A DNA stretch of 64,000 nucleotides, taken from Bordetella petrii (lineage in GTDB: Bacteria; Pseudomonadota; Gammaproteobacteria; Burkholderiales; Burkholderiaceae_B). The stretch lies in the NCBI RefSeq assembly GCF_017356245.1, contig NZ_JAFMZZ010000001.1, positions 2,552,196 through 2,616,195 on the forward strand, written 5' to 3'. The first letter of the stretch is position 1; the number at the start of each line of letters is the position of its first letter. The notes below the pieces were generated by a model. The model was given only the letters and a program-made list of their open reading frames with translations, did no database searches and was not told the DNA's origin. Of the stretch, positions 18,128 to 27,310 are shown in pieces. A program made the translations under genes and the position numbers.

Positions 18128-19615
18128 ATGTTTTCCCGGTCCCATCGCTGGCTGGTTCTGGCCATTGTGTCGGTCGATCTATTCCTGATCGTCATCGATA
18201 TGTCGGTACTCTACACGGCGCTGCCGCAGCTTACCCAGGCCCTGGGCGCCTCCGCGTCCGAGAAACTGTGGATCGTCAACGCCTATCCGCTGGCGGTGGC
18301 CGGCCTGCTGCCGGGCATGGGCACGCTGTCGGACCGCTACGGCCCCAAGCGGCTGTTCACCGGCGGCCTGGCCGTATTCGGCGCGGCCTCGCTGGCCGCG
18401 GCCTGGGCGATGAGCCCCGCCTGGCTGATCGCCGCGCGCGTGCTGCTGGCCGTGGGCGCGGCCATGATGATGCCGGCCACGCTGGCCATCATTCGCCATG
18501 CATTCGACGATGCGCGCGAGCGCGCGCTGGCCATCGGCATCTGGGCGGCCGTCGCCTCCGGAGGCGCAGCCTTCGGCCCGGTGGTGGGCGGCGCCCTGCT
18601 GGAGCATTTCTGGTGGGGCTCGGTGTTCCTGATCAACGTGCCCATTGTGCTGGTGGTACTGCCGCTGGCGCTGTGGCTGGTGAACGACCATCGCGGCTCG
18701 GCCACGCGCCGCTGGGACCTGTTCGGCTCGCTGCAGATCCTGGCCGGACTGGTGGGCGTGGTGGTCGCCGTGAAGGAAATCAGCCAGCGCGACCCGTCCC
18801 ATGGCCTGGCGCTGGCCAGCGGGCTGGCGGGCGCGGCAGTGCTGGCGGCGTTCGTGCGGCGGCAGTTGCGCATGGCCGAGCCGTTAATCGATTTCCGCCT
18901 GTTCCGCGATCGCAGGTTCAGCGGGGCGATCACGGTGGCATTGGTGGCCTCGGTGGCGTTCGCGGGAGTCGAGCTGATATTCAGCCAATGGCTGCAGCTG
19001 GTGCGCGGCCTGTCGCCGCTGCAGGCGGGCCTGTTCATCCTGCCGGCGCCGCTGGCCGCCTTTGTAGCAGGCCCCGTGGCCGGCCTGCTGCTGCCCCGCC
19101 TGGGCGAGAACCGCAGCATGTGGGTCGCCACGCTGGCCGCCGGGCTGGGCGCCCTGGCCTTGGCAGGGCTGTACCAGGCCGCGCCCGCCTGGCAACTGGC
19201 CAGCCTGGCGCTGTTGGGCTTCGGGCTGGGCGCGGCCATGACCGCGGCCTCGAGCGCCGTTCTGGCCGGCGCGCCGGCCGACCGTGCCGGCATGGCGGCC
19301 TCGGTGGAAGAAATGTCGTATGAAGTGGGCGCGGTGCTGGGCGTGGCGCTAATGGGCAGCCTGGCCACCGCGGCCTATGGCGCCACGCTGGCGCTGCCCG
19401 ACGGCCTGGCCGTGCCGGCCGCTGTGCGCGACAGCCTGGACCAGGCGCTGGCGGCCGCCGCGACGGCCAGCCCTGCCGCGGCCGCCCAACTGGCCGCCCT
19501 GGCGCGCGGCGCCTTCGACCACGCATTCGTGGCGGTACTGTCAGCCACGGCGGCCCTGCTGCTGGCCACGTCCTGGGCGCTGCGGCGGCATGGGCCGGCC
19601 GCTGCCGCGCCCTGA
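18128..19615 (+). CDS. MFS multidrug exporter, DHA2 (14-helix) family
   Basis: 495 residues with about 14 hydrophobic segments. The first helix carries LFLIVIDMSVLYTALP, a DHA2-type motif D1 with membrane aspartates, and the loop after helix 2 has motif A (GTLSDRYGPKRLF). DHA2 members such as SmvA, EmrB and QacA export cationic biocides, dyes and drugs by proton antiport. GGCGGAAA precedes the ATG. Divergent TetR regulator and operator support inducible efflux. Substrates are not deducible. Confidence 0.92.
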   Translation: MFSRSHRWLVLAIVSVDLFLIVIDMSVLYTALPQLTQALGASASEKLWIVNAYPLAVAGLLPGMGTLSDRYGPKRLFTGGLAVFGAASLAAAWAMSPAWLIAARVLLAVGAAMMMPATLAIIRHAFDDARERALAIGIWAAVASGGAAFGPVVGGALLEHFWWGSVFLINVPIVLVVLPLALWLVNDHRGSATRRWDLFGSLQILAGLVGVVVAVKEISQRDPSHGLALASGLAGAAVLAAFVRRQLRMAEPLIDFRLFRDRRFSGAITVALVASVAFAGVELIFSQWLQLVRGLSPLQAGLFILPAPLAAFVAGPVAGLLLPRLGENRSMWVATLAAGLGALALAGLYQAAPAWQLASLALLGFGLGAAMTAASSAVLAGAPADRAGMAASVEEMSYEVGAVLGVALMGSLATAAYGATLALPDGLAVPAAVRDSLDQALAAAATASPAAAAQLAALARGAFDHAFVAVLSATAALLLATSWALRRHGPAAAAP

Positions 19616-19618
19616 GGA

Positions 19619-20410
19619 TCAGCCCAGGTAGCGCTGGAACCACGCCAGCATGCGCTGCCAGCCGTCGCGCGCCTCGGCCTCGCAGTACATGGGGCGGTAG
19701 TCCGCCAGGAAGCCGTGGCCGGCATCCGGGTACACCACCATTTCGGAGGCGCGCGCCGCTGCGTTGCCCTGGGCCAGCTTGGCTTTCAGGGCCTCGACGT
19801 CCGCCAATGGGATGCTGGCGTCTTTCGCGCCATACAGCCCCAGTACCGGCGCGTGGATATCGGCCGCGACGTCCAGCACCACTTTCTTGATCAGCGGCCC
19901 GTGGCCGGCGCTGAGTTTGCCATACCAGGCCACGCCGGCCTTGATGGAGGGATTATGGGCCGCGTACATCCAGGTCAGGCGGCCGCCCCAGCAAAAGCCG
20001 GTGATGCCGGCCCGGGCGGTGTCGCCCCCATGCTGCCCGGCCCAGGCCAGGCAGGCGTCGAGGTCGGCGTAGACCTGTTCGTCGGGCACCTTGGCGACGA
20101 TTTCCTGGACCAGCTTGGGCACGTCGGTGTAGGCGGACGCGTCGCCCTGGCGCTGGTACAGTTCGGCCGCGATGGCCAGGTAGCCGGCCTTGGCCAGCCG
20201 GCGGCAGACGTCTTTGATGTGCTCGTGCACGCCGAAGATTTCCTGCACCACCAGCACGACCGGCAGCCCCGACTTGCCTTGCGGGGCCGCGTAATACGCG
20301 GCGATGGTGCCATCGTGCACGGGCAGGTCGAAGTCGCCGTGGACCAGGCCTTCGGTGTCGGTATGAATGGCGGTGGCAGTGGGCTGGCCTGCCGCGGGGG
20401 CAAAACTCAT
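19619..20410 (-). CDS. Dienelactone hydrolase family protein
   Basis: 263 residues, alpha/beta hydrolase with the DLH signatures: EIFGVHEHIKDVCRRLA, nucleophile elbow GFCWGG with Cys in place of Ser, Asp in YGAKDASIP and His in DAGHGFLAD. Classical enzymes open dienelactones to maleylacetate in chloroaromatic breakdown, but most genomic members have unknown substrates and no catabolic genes are adjacent here. AGGAG precedes the ATG. It converges with the MFS gene, only three bases apart. Confidence 0.9.
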   Translation of the reverse strand: MSFAPAAGQPTATAIHTDTEGLVHGDFDLPVHDGTIAAYYAAPQGKSGLPVVLVVQEIFGVHEHIKDVCRRLAKAGYLAIAAELYQRQGDASAYTDVPKLVQEIVAKVPDEQVYADLDACLAWAGQHGGDTARAGITGFCWGGRLTWMYAAHNPSIKAGVAWYGKLSAGHGPLIKKVVLDVAADIHAPVLGLYGAKDASIPLADVEALKAKLAQGNAAARASEMVVYPDAGHGFLADYRPMYCEAEARDGWQRMLAWFQRYLG

Positions 20411-20446
20411 GACGGGGCTCCTGTACTGCGGGCCCGCGCGCGGGCC

Positions 20447-21304
20447 CTAGTGCGAGTGAACGGGCGGCGCCGCTGTTTCATGCGCCGCGTGGCTGAAGGC
20501 GGCATCGTGGCCATGCTCGTGCGCGGGGCCATGGTGCAGGAATGATGTGACGCCATAGATGACGATAACCCCTGCGCCCACCAGCAGCAACTGCGGCACG
20601 GCTTCGGCCAGCGAGCCGCGCTCGTGCATTTGCGGGATCAGGTCGGCCACCGAGATGTACAGGAAGCTGCTGGCGGCGATGACCAGCACGTAGGGCACCC
20701 ACTGCTGCGCCTGCTGCAGCACGAAGTAGCCGGCCAGCCCGCCCAGCGCCGTGCACAGGCTGGTGAACAGGATCAGCATGAACGCCCGGCGGCGCGCCAG
20801 ACCGGCGTTGATCAGCACGACGAAGTCGCCCAGCTTGTGGGGCACTTCATGCACGATGATGGACGCCGCGGTCAGCAGGCCCAGCACCGGATCGGCCAGG
20901 AAAGCCGCCGCCACCAGCACGCCGTCGCACAGGTTGTGCAGCGAACTGCCCACCAGGATAAGCACGCCGCCGCGGCCGGCCTCATGCCGGTCGTGGCCCT
21001 TGTGATGGTGGTGGCCGTCGCCCTCGTGGTGATGGCTGTGCCGCAGCAGCGCGATTTTTTCCAGCACGAAGAATCCCAGCAGGCCGGCCAGCATCAACGC
21101 GAACAGCGTGTGCGCGTCGGCCGTGGCGTTCTCGAAGGCTTCGGGCAGCAAGTGCAGCAGCGCCACCGACAGCAATACCCCCACCGACAGGCTGACCATG
21201 TGGTGCAGGTATTTGCTGAAAACGCGAAACGCCAGCCAGCTGGCGATGGACACGGCGATGAGGCCGCCGGCCACCGTGGCCAGCAAGATCGAGAGAAGCA
21301 ACAT
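20447..21304 (-). CDS. ZIP-family divalent metal transporter
   Basis: 285 residues with about eight membrane segments. A histidine-rich cytoplasmic loop (HSHHHEGDGHHHHKGHDRH) lies in the middle, followed by the ZIP metal-site helices with LHNLCDGVLVAAAF and HEVPHKLGDF. A second His-rich tail ends the protein. ZIP proteins move zinc or related metals toward the cytoplasm. No clear ribosome site precedes the ATG. It precedes the hydrolase by 36 bases on the same strand and may share its transcript. Confidence 0.92.
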   Translation of the reverse strand: MLLLSILLATVAGGLIAVSIASWLAFRVFSKYLHHMVSLSVGVLLSVALLHLLPEAFENATADAHTLFALMLAGLLGFFVLEKIALLRHSHHHEGDGHHHHKGHDRHEAGRGGVLILVGSSLHNLCDGVLVAAAFLADPVLGLLTAASIIVHEVPHKLGDFVVLINAGLARRRAFMLILFTSLCTALGGLAGYFVLQQAQQWVPYVLVIAASSFLYISVADLIPQMHERGSLAEAVPQLLLVGAGVIVIYGVTSFLHHGPAHEHGHDAAFSHAAHETAAPPVHSH

Positions 21305-21371
21305 GGAAGGTGCGGCGGGAAGGGGCGAGAAGCAATATTATATCGTTACAACGCCGCCCTGCCCCCGAGGC

Positions 21372-24089
21372 TCAGTGGGCCTGTTCCCAATTGGGGCCCA
21401 CGCCCACCTCGGCCACCAGCGGCACCCGCAGCTCGGCCACGCCGCACATCAGTTCGGGCAAGCGGGCGCGCACGGTGTCCAGTTCGTTGTCGGGCACTTC
21501 GAGCACCAGTTCATCGTGCACCTGCATGATCATGCGGGTAGCCAGGCGTTCGGCGTCGAGCCAGTCTTGAACGGCCACCATGGCCATCTTGATGAGGTCG
21601 GCCGCCGTGCCCTGCATGGGCGCATTGATGGCGGCGCGCTCGGCGCCCTGCCGGCGCGGCCCCGAGGCGGCGCGGATATCCGGCATCTGCAGGCGGCGGC
21701 CGAATACGGTTTCCACATAACCCTGCTGGCGCGCCAGCTGGCGGGTGTGCTCCATGTACTGCGCCACGCCCGGATAGCGGGCGAAATAGCGGTCGATGTA
21801 GGCCTGGGCGGCATCGCGTGTGATGCCCAGGTTCGAGGCCAGGCCGAACACCCCCATGCCGTAGATCAGGCCGAAATTGATGGCCTTGGCGGCGCGGCGC
21901 TGCTCGGCGCCGACCTGGTCCAGCGCCACGCCGAAGATCTCGGAAGCCGTGGCGCGGTGGATGTCTTCGCCGGCGGCGAACGCCTGCTGCAGATTGGCGT
22001 CGTCGGACACATGCGCCATGATGCGCAGCTCGATCTGCGAATAGTCGGCCGACACCAGCACGCCGCGCTCGGCGATGAAGGCCTCGCGCACGCGGCGCCC
22101 CGCCTCGGTGCGCACCGGAATGTTCTGCAGGTTGGGATCGGACGACGCCAGCCGCCCGGTAATGACCGCCGCCTGCGAGTAATGCGTGTGCACCCGGCCG
22201 GTGCGCGCGTTGATCATGCGCGGCAGCTTGTCGGTATACGTGGACTTCAGCTTGGACAGGCCGCGGTATTCCAGCAGCACCTGGGGCAGCGGGTAATCTT
22301 GCGCCAGCCGGGTCAGTACTTCTTCGTCGGTGGACGGCGCGCCGCCGGCAGTCTTGCGCACCACCGGCAACTGCATGCGGCCGAACAGGATTTCGCCCAG
22401 CTGCTTGGGGGAATTCAGGTTGAAGGGCTGGCCCGCCAGTTCATAGGCGCGCTGTTCGAGCTGCAGCATTTCCTGGCCCAGCCGGTGGCTTTGGCGGCCC
22501 AGCTCGGCGGCGTCGACCTTGACGCCGTTGCGCTCGATCACGGTCAGGACGCGCGACACCTGGATTTCGAGCTGGTAAATGCGCTCGAGCCCTGCATCGG
22601 CGGCCACCCGCGGACGCAGCGCGTGATGCAGCTGCAAGGTGAAGTCGGCGTCTTCGCAGGCGTAGTGGCCGGCCTGCTCGACCGCCACTTCGTCGAAGCC
22701 GATCTGCTTGGCTCCCTTGCCGCACAGTTCTTCATAGGTGATGCCGCCGCGCCCCAGGTAGCGCTGCGCCAGGTCGTTCAGGCCCACCCCGCGGTGCGAT
22801 TCCAGCACATAAGCCTGCAGCATGGTGTCGTCTTGTATGCCGGCCAGCGCGACGCCCTCGTTGGCGAACACATGGGTGTCGTACTTGGCGTGGTGCAGCA
22901 GCTTGGCGCGCGTCGGGTCTTGCAGCCAGCCGCGCATGCGCTCGAGCACTTCTTGCTTGGGCAGTTGCTCGGCGCTGTCGGGACCGCGGTGGGCCAGCGG
23001 GATATAGCAGGCCACGCCCGGCGCCAGCGCCATCGACATGCCGACCAGGCTGGCCTGCATTTCATCGAGCGAGGTGGTTTCGGTATCCAGCGCCACCAGC
23101 GGCGCCTCGGCCGCCTGGGCCATCCATTCGTCGAAGGCCGGCCAGGTGGAGATGATCTGGTAGCGCAGCTCGGCCGGGGCGGCCGGGGCCTCGGCAATGA
23201 CCCGGGCATCGCCCTGGGGCACGCGCTGGGCATCGCCCGTGAGTTCGCGCAGCCAGGTGCGGAACCCGTAGCGCTCGTACAGAGCCTGCAGCGTGTCGGT
23301 ATCGGGCTGGCGCGGCGCCAGGTCGTCGATGTGGTCGACGTGGCCGGCCAGGTCGCAATCGCATTTCACGGTCAGCAGCTGGCGCGTCAGGGGAAACTGG
23401 CCGATGGCTTCGCGCAGGTTGTTGCCGGCCACGCCCTTGATGGTGTCGGCCTGCTCGACCAGCGCGCCGATCGAGCCGAATTCGGCCAGCCACTTCACCG
23501 CTGTTTTGGGCCCCACCTTGGCAACCCCAGGCACGTTGTCGACGGCGTCGCCCACCAGCATCAGGTAATCGACGATGCGCTCGGGCGGCACGCCGAATTT
23601 GTTGCGCACGCCGGTTTCGTCGAGCACTTCGCCGCTCATGGTGTTGACCAGCGTGACATGCGCGTCGACCAGCTGGGCGAGGTCTTTGTCGCCCGTGGAC
23701 ACCACGGTGCGTATGCCCTGGCTTGACGCCCGGCATGCCAGGGTGCCGATGATGTCGTCGGCCTCGACCCCCTCGATGGCCAGCACCGGCCAGCCCAGCG
23801 CCCGCACCGCCTGGTGAATGGGCTCGATCTGGGCCGCCAGGTCTTCGGGCATGGGAGGCCGATGAGATTTATAGTCGGGATAGAGGTCGTCGCGGAAGGT
23901 CTTGCCGCGGGCGTCGAAAATGCATGCCGCGTAATCTGCTTTATGGTCCGAGACCAGCTTGCGCAGCATATTGACGACGCCGTACAGCGCGCCCGTAGGA
24001 TCACCTTGCGCATTGCGCAAATCGGGCATAGCGTGGAAGGCGCGGTACAAGTAGCTCGAACCGTCTACCAGCAATAAGGTTTTATTCAT
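21372..24089 (-). CDS. polA: DNA polymerase I
   Basis: 905 residues, three-domain repair polymerase. The 5' nuclease domain begins at NKTLLLVDGSSYLYRAFHA; the 3'-5' exonuclease domain retains VALDTETTSLDE, so proofreading residues appear present; the polymerase domain has VSADYSQIELRIMAH and HDELVLEVPD. The ATG at 24089 is chosen because it starts the nuclease core; the frame continues 43 codons upstream without family similarity. Its start codon overlaps that of the divergent LOG-family gene. Confidence 0.97.
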   Translation of the reverse strand: MNKTLLLVDGSSYLYRAFHAMPDLRNAQGDPTGALYGVVNMLRKLVSDHKADYAACIFDARGKTFRDDLYPDYKSHRPPMPEDLAAQIEPIHQAVRALGWPVLAIEGVEADDIIGTLACRASSQGIRTVVSTGDKDLAQLVDAHVTLVNTMSGEVLDETGVRNKFGVPPERIVDYLMLVGDAVDNVPGVAKVGPKTAVKWLAEFGSIGALVEQADTIKGVAGNNLREAIGQFPLTRQLLTVKCDCDLAGHVDHIDDLAPRQPDTDTLQALYERYGFRTWLRELTGDAQRVPQGDARVIAEAPAAPAELRYQIISTWPAFDEWMAQAAEAPLVALDTETTSLDEMQASLVGMSMALAPGVACYIPLAHRGPDSAEQLPKQEVLERMRGWLQDPTRAKLLHHAKYDTHVFANEGVALAGIQDDTMLQAYVLESHRGVGLNDLAQRYLGRGGITYEELCGKGAKQIGFDEVAVEQAGHYACEDADFTLQLHHALRPRVAADAGLERIYQLEIQVSRVLTVIERNGVKVDAAELGRQSHRLGQEMLQLEQRAYELAGQPFNLNSPKQLGEILFGRMQLPVVRKTAGGAPSTDEEVLTRLAQDYPLPQVLLEYRGLSKLKSTYTDKLPRMINARTGRVHTHYSQAAVITGRLASSDPNLQNIPVRTEAGRRVREAFIAERGVLVSADYSQIELRIMAHVSDDANLQQAFAAGEDIHRATASEIFGVALDQVGAEQRRAAKAINFGLIYGMGVFGLASNLGITRDAAQAYIDRYFARYPGVAQYMEHTRQLARQQGYVETVFGRRLQMPDIRAASGPRRQGAERAAINAPMQGTAADLIKMAMVAVQDWLDAERLATRMIMQVHDELVLEVPDNELDTVRARLPELMCGVAELRVPLVAEVGVGPNWEQAH

Positions 24090-24768
24090 GGTTACAAAGG
24101 CAGAACTAGAAACGCCCGCCGGCAAGCAAATACCGGTGATTATGTCAGAGATACGGGCGGCGGCAGAAAAACTGGCCGATATCGGCCCCGCCGTCAGCGT
24201 GTTCGGCAGCGCCCGCATCAGCCGCGATTCGCCCCATTATGAAACGTGCGAGGCCATTTCGGCCGCCCTGGCCGAAGCCGGCTTTGCCGTCATCGCCGGC
24301 GGCGGGCCGGGCATCATGGAAGCCGCCAACAAAGGCGCCTTCGAAGCCGGCGGCACCAGCGTCGGGCTGAACATCAGCCTGCCGCACGAAGCGCACAACA
24401 ACGAATACCAGACTATCAGCCTGTCGTTTGAGTATTTCTACTCGCGCAAGGCCACTTTCTTCATGCACAGCTTCGCCTACGTGTCGCTGCCCGGCGGCTT
24501 CGGCACGATGGACGAATTGTTCGAGGCGCTGACGCTGATCCAGACCGGCAAGGTGCCGCCGGCGCCGGTGATTCTGGTGGGCAGCGAATACTGGCATGGC
24601 CTGGTCGACTGGCTGGCCGACCAGATGCTGCCCAACGGCATGATCGCCGCGCACGATCTGGACCTGTTCACGGTGGAAGACGACCCGCGAAAAGTGGTGC
24701 GGCGGGTGGTGGAATTCCATGCCGAGCGGCGCAGCGGCGCCCAGTACGCGCCGTCGCTGCCGGGCTGA
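24088..24768 (+). CDS. LOG-family protein (TIGR00730, cytokinin riboside 5'-monophosphate phosphoribohydrolase-like)
   Basis: 226 residues with a Rossmann-type fold and the family hallmark PGGFGTMDE at mid-length, plus GGGPGIMEAANKGA upstream. LOG proteins hydrolyse nucleoside 5'-monophosphates to base and ribose-5-phosphate and were long misannotated as lysine decarboxylases. Two starts are possible: ATG 24088, with AAGG eight to nine bases upstream, and ATG 24142, which begins nearer the conserved core. I prefer 24088 for its ribosome site. It would overlap the polA start codon by two bases. Confidence 0.85.
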   Translation: MVTKAELETPAGKQIPVIMSEIRAAAEKLADIGPAVSVFGSARISRDSPHYETCEAISAALAEAGFAVIAGGGPGIMEAANKGAFEAGGTSVGLNISLPHEAHNNEYQTISLSFEYFYSRKATFFMHSFAYVSLPGGFGTMDELFEALTLIQTGKVPPAPVILVGSEYWHGLVDWLADQMLPNGMIAAHDLDLFTVEDDPRKVVRRVVEFHAERRSGAQYAPSLPG

Positions 24769-24806
24769 CCGGACAGCCGCCGCAAGCCGCCAACCCGGCC
24801 CGCGAC

Positions 24807-24833
24807 GCGGGCGGGGCGCATTGCCCTGCCCGC
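24807..24833. terminator. GC-rich hairpin between convergent LOG and M20 genes
   Basis: An 11-base-pair arm (GCGGGCGGGGC against GCCCTGCCCGC, one G-T pair) with a five-base loop in the 70-base convergent gap. No T tract follows on either strand, so it may only stabilise 3' ends or assist factor-dependent termination. Confidence 0.4.
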
Positions 24834-24838
24834 GCGGG

Positions 24839-26263
24839 TTAGCCCCGCATGAAAGCAGGCTGCACCTCGGCCGGGATCGGACAGACATACGGCTGGCCCC
24901 GGCGCGCCTGCAGCAGTTCTTCTTTGGCCCGCGCCAGCAGCACGGGCTGCCGGAACAGTTCGGCCGCCGTGGCGGCGATGACCTTCGCCGCGTGGATCAT
25001 GCCCTTGTGCGCCAGCGTCAGCTTGCCCTGCGCCACCATCTGCCACGAATGGAAAGGCGTGCCGTAGGCGTAGCAGGCCCCCCAGCACTGCGCGGTGGGC
25101 GTCACCCAGCTGACATCGCCGACATCGGTCGAGCCATAGGTGATTTCGGTCTTGGCGGGATCGTACGGCGCCACGCCGGCAAATAGCGGCGTCGGGTTGC
25201 GCAGCACGGAACCGAGGCTCTTGCCGGCATTGTCGATATCCTGCTCGGAAATCGCATCCCACATGCGGCGCGCCGCATGGTGCTCGCCTTCGGTATAGCC
25301 GGGGCCCTGCAGCGCCTGCATGCGCTCGTACATGACCTGGCTGAGCACGCGGTTCGGCATGTAGTTCGAGCAGGCTTTGTCGAACACGATGTCCAGTTCG
25401 CAGCCGGTCATCAACGCGGCGCCGCGCGCCACATTCTGCACGCGCTCGTACAGTTCGGCCGCCTGCGCATTGACCGGCGCGCGCACCAGATACAGGACTT
25501 CGGCGCGCGCCTGCACCACATTGGGCGAAATGCCGCCGCTGTTGGTGACCGCGTAGTGCACCCGCGCATCCGGCACCATGTGCTCGCGCAGATAATTCAC
25601 GCCCACGTTCATCAGCTCTACCGCGTCCAGCGCGCTGCGCCCCAGGTGAGGCGAGTTGGCCGCATGCGCGGCCACGCCGCGGAAGCGGAAATAGGCCTGG
25701 ATATTGGCCAGCGAAGACTGGTAGAAAATGCCGGTGTGCGAAGCCGGGTGCCAGGTCAGCGCAGCGTCGAGCTCGTCGAACAGGCCCGCGCGCGCCATGA
25801 AGGTCTTGCCCGACCCGCCCTCTTCGGCCGGACAGCCGTAAAAGCGCACCGTACCCGGCAGGCCCTGCGACTGCAGGAAGTCCTTGACCGCCACTGCGGC
25901 CAGATGCGCGGCGGTGCCCAGCAGGTGATGGCCGCAGCCATGGCCGTTGCCATTGGCGGTTTCGGACGACGGCTGGCATGCGTACGCGCCGCTTTCCTGG
26001 CTGAGCCCGGACAGCGCGTCGTATTCGCCCAGGATGCCGATGACCGGCCCGCCCGCGCCGGCCTCGGCCACGAAGGCGGTCGGAATGCCGGCCGCGTCGC
26101 GGGTAATGCGAAAACCCGCTTCCTGCAGCATGGCGATATGCAGCTCGGCGGACTTGTGCTCGTCGTAACGCAGTTCCGCCAGGTTCCAGATGCTGTCGCT
26201 CAGCCCGGTATAGCGTTCGCTGCGCGCATCAATATAGGGAAGAAGAGAGTCGATGGATGCCAT
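24839..26263 (-). CDS. M20-family amidohydrolase, AbgB-like
   Basis: 474 residues, a two-metal peptidase of family M20D. Metal-site motifs are GEYDALSG near residue 80 and GHGCGHHLLG after it, then the catalytic glutamate region AEEGGSGK; the dimerisation domain follows. Closest known type is AbgB, the p-aminobenzoyl-glutamate hydrolase subunit, but substrate is uncertain because no AbgA or AbgT is adjacent. AAGGA precedes the ATG. The LysR gene ends nine bases upstream, so the two are co-transcribed. Confidence 0.88.
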   Translation of the reverse strand: MASIDSLLPYIDARSERYTGLSDSIWNLAELRYDEHKSAELHIAMLQEAGFRITRDAAGIPTAFVAEAGAGGPVIGILGEYDALSGLSQESGAYACQPSSETANGNGHGCGHHLLGTAAHLAAVAVKDFLQSQGLPGTVRFYGCPAEEGGSGKTFMARAGLFDELDAALTWHPASHTGIFYQSSLANIQAYFRFRGVAAHAANSPHLGRSALDAVELMNVGVNYLREHMVPDARVHYAVTNSGGISPNVVQARAEVLYLVRAPVNAQAAELYERVQNVARGAALMTGCELDIVFDKACSNYMPNRVLSQVMYERMQALQGPGYTEGEHHAARRMWDAISEQDIDNAGKSLGSVLRNPTPLFAGVAPYDPAKTEITYGSTDVGDVSWVTPTAQCWGACYAYGTPFHSWQMVAQGKLTLAHKGMIHAAKVIAATAAELFRQPVLLARAKEELLQARRGQPYVCPIPAEVQPAFMRG

Positions 26264-26272
26264 GGGGGTTCC

Positions 26273-27208
26273 TTAGCGGTTGTGCGCCAGCCGAAGCCGG
26301 CCCGGGACGGGTTCATGCGACAGAACCGCCGCATGGCGGGCCTGGCCCAGCGCCTGGCCGATAGCCGCGCGCGCCCGCCCGATGAATTCGCCTTCGCCCG
26401 GCCGGGGCGGCAGCAGGCGGAACTCGACTTCCGGCAGGGTCGGCAGATGCGCATCGGCCAGGCGCACGATGCCGGGCGCAAGCGCCGACTCGTTCAGGCA
26501 GGCCACACCCAGCCCCGCGGCCAGGGCCAGTTGCAGGCCAGCCACGCCCGAAGCAATGTGCGCGGCCGAATAGGCGATGCCCGCGCGCGACAGCTGGCGC
26601 TCGGTGAACTGCCGCAGCGCGCAGGTTTCGGGCAGGGACAGCAGCGGCAATGGGCCGGCGGGAATACGATAGCCTTCGCCGGCCATCCAGGCCAGCCGCT
26701 CGCGGCGCAGCAGCGTGTCCGGCTGCCGGCCCCGCGGCGCGCCGCGTTCTTTCACCACCATCGAAATGCCGACATCGGCCTCGCCGCGCTGGTAAGCCTG
26801 CTCGATGGCGCCGCTTTTCATGATGGTGACGTGCAGGCGCACTTGCGGATATTGTTCGCCCAGGCGGCGCAGCATGTGGGCCACGTCGCCGGGCCGGAAG
26901 TAGTCGGTAATGCACAGCCTGAGTTCGCCTTGCAGGGCCACGCCCCGCAGGTCGCGGTAGGCCTCGTCGGCCAATGCCAGGATGGCGCCGGCATGGGCGC
27001 GCAGCCGCTCGCCGGCCGGGGTTGCGGTCACGCCATGCTTGCCGCGCCGCAGCAGTGGCTGCCCTGCCCGCTCTTCGAGCTTGCGCATCTGCTCGCTGAC
27101 TGACGACTGCGACAGGAACACCCGGGGGGCCGCCGCGGTGAAACTGCCGGCATCGAGCACGGCAACCAGCGTGCGCAGTTGGTCGAGATCGAATCCTGCC
27201 ATTGCCAT
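26273..27208 (-). CDS. LysR-family transcriptional regulator
   Basis: 311 residues. The N-terminal winged helix-turn-helix (LDQLRTLVAVLDAGSFTAAA, then SQSSVSEQMRKLEE) is canonical, and an effector-binding domain follows. It lies immediately upstream of the M20 hydrolase and is divergent from the tautomerase. A TCC-N8-GGA dyad twelve bases before its start suggests autoregulation and control of the divergent gene. Start may be ATG 27208 or 27202. Confidence 0.93.
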   Translation of the reverse strand: MAMAGFDLDQLRTLVAVLDAGSFTAAAPRVFLSQSSVSEQMRKLEERAGQPLLRRGKHGVTATPAGERLRAHAGAILALADEAYRDLRGVALQGELRLCITDYFRPGDVAHMLRRLGEQYPQVRLHVTIMKSGAIEQAYQRGEADVGISMVVKERGAPRGRQPDTLLRRERLAWMAGEGYRIPAGPLPLLSLPETCALRQFTERQLSRAGIAYSAAHIASGVAGLQLALAAGLGVACLNESALAPGIVRLADAHLPTLPEVEFRLLPPRPGEGEFIGRARAAIGQALGQARHAAVLSHEPVPGRLRLAHNR

Positions 27209-27219
27209 CCAACGGTTTT

Positions 27220-27233
27220 TCCGATTGATTGGA
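27220..27233. promoter_or_regulatory. Candidate LysR binding dyad
   Basis: TCCGATTGATTGGA has inverted ends (TCC/GGA) and 10 of 14 positions symmetric, in the 102-base gap between the divergent regulator and tautomerase. The related TTTTCCGAT is repeated about 30 bases further on, as often seen for recognition and activation half-sites. Supported by position only. Confidence 0.4.
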
Positions 27234-27310
27234 TCGTAAATTCCCGCTTTTCCGATGTCAATGGCAGCCCTAGACTGGCCTCACATCCTCTCACTTCCCA
27301 GGAGTCCGCC

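Noticed and set aside
17661..18188. Plus-strand frame across the TetR gene and its operator
   Set aside because: Crosses the promoter and operator region and is antisense to the repressor; no similarity.
24799..24840. Strong intrinsic terminator between LOG and M20 genes
   Set aside because: The stem is stable but neither strand has a T tract, so it is listed only as a low-confidence hairpin.
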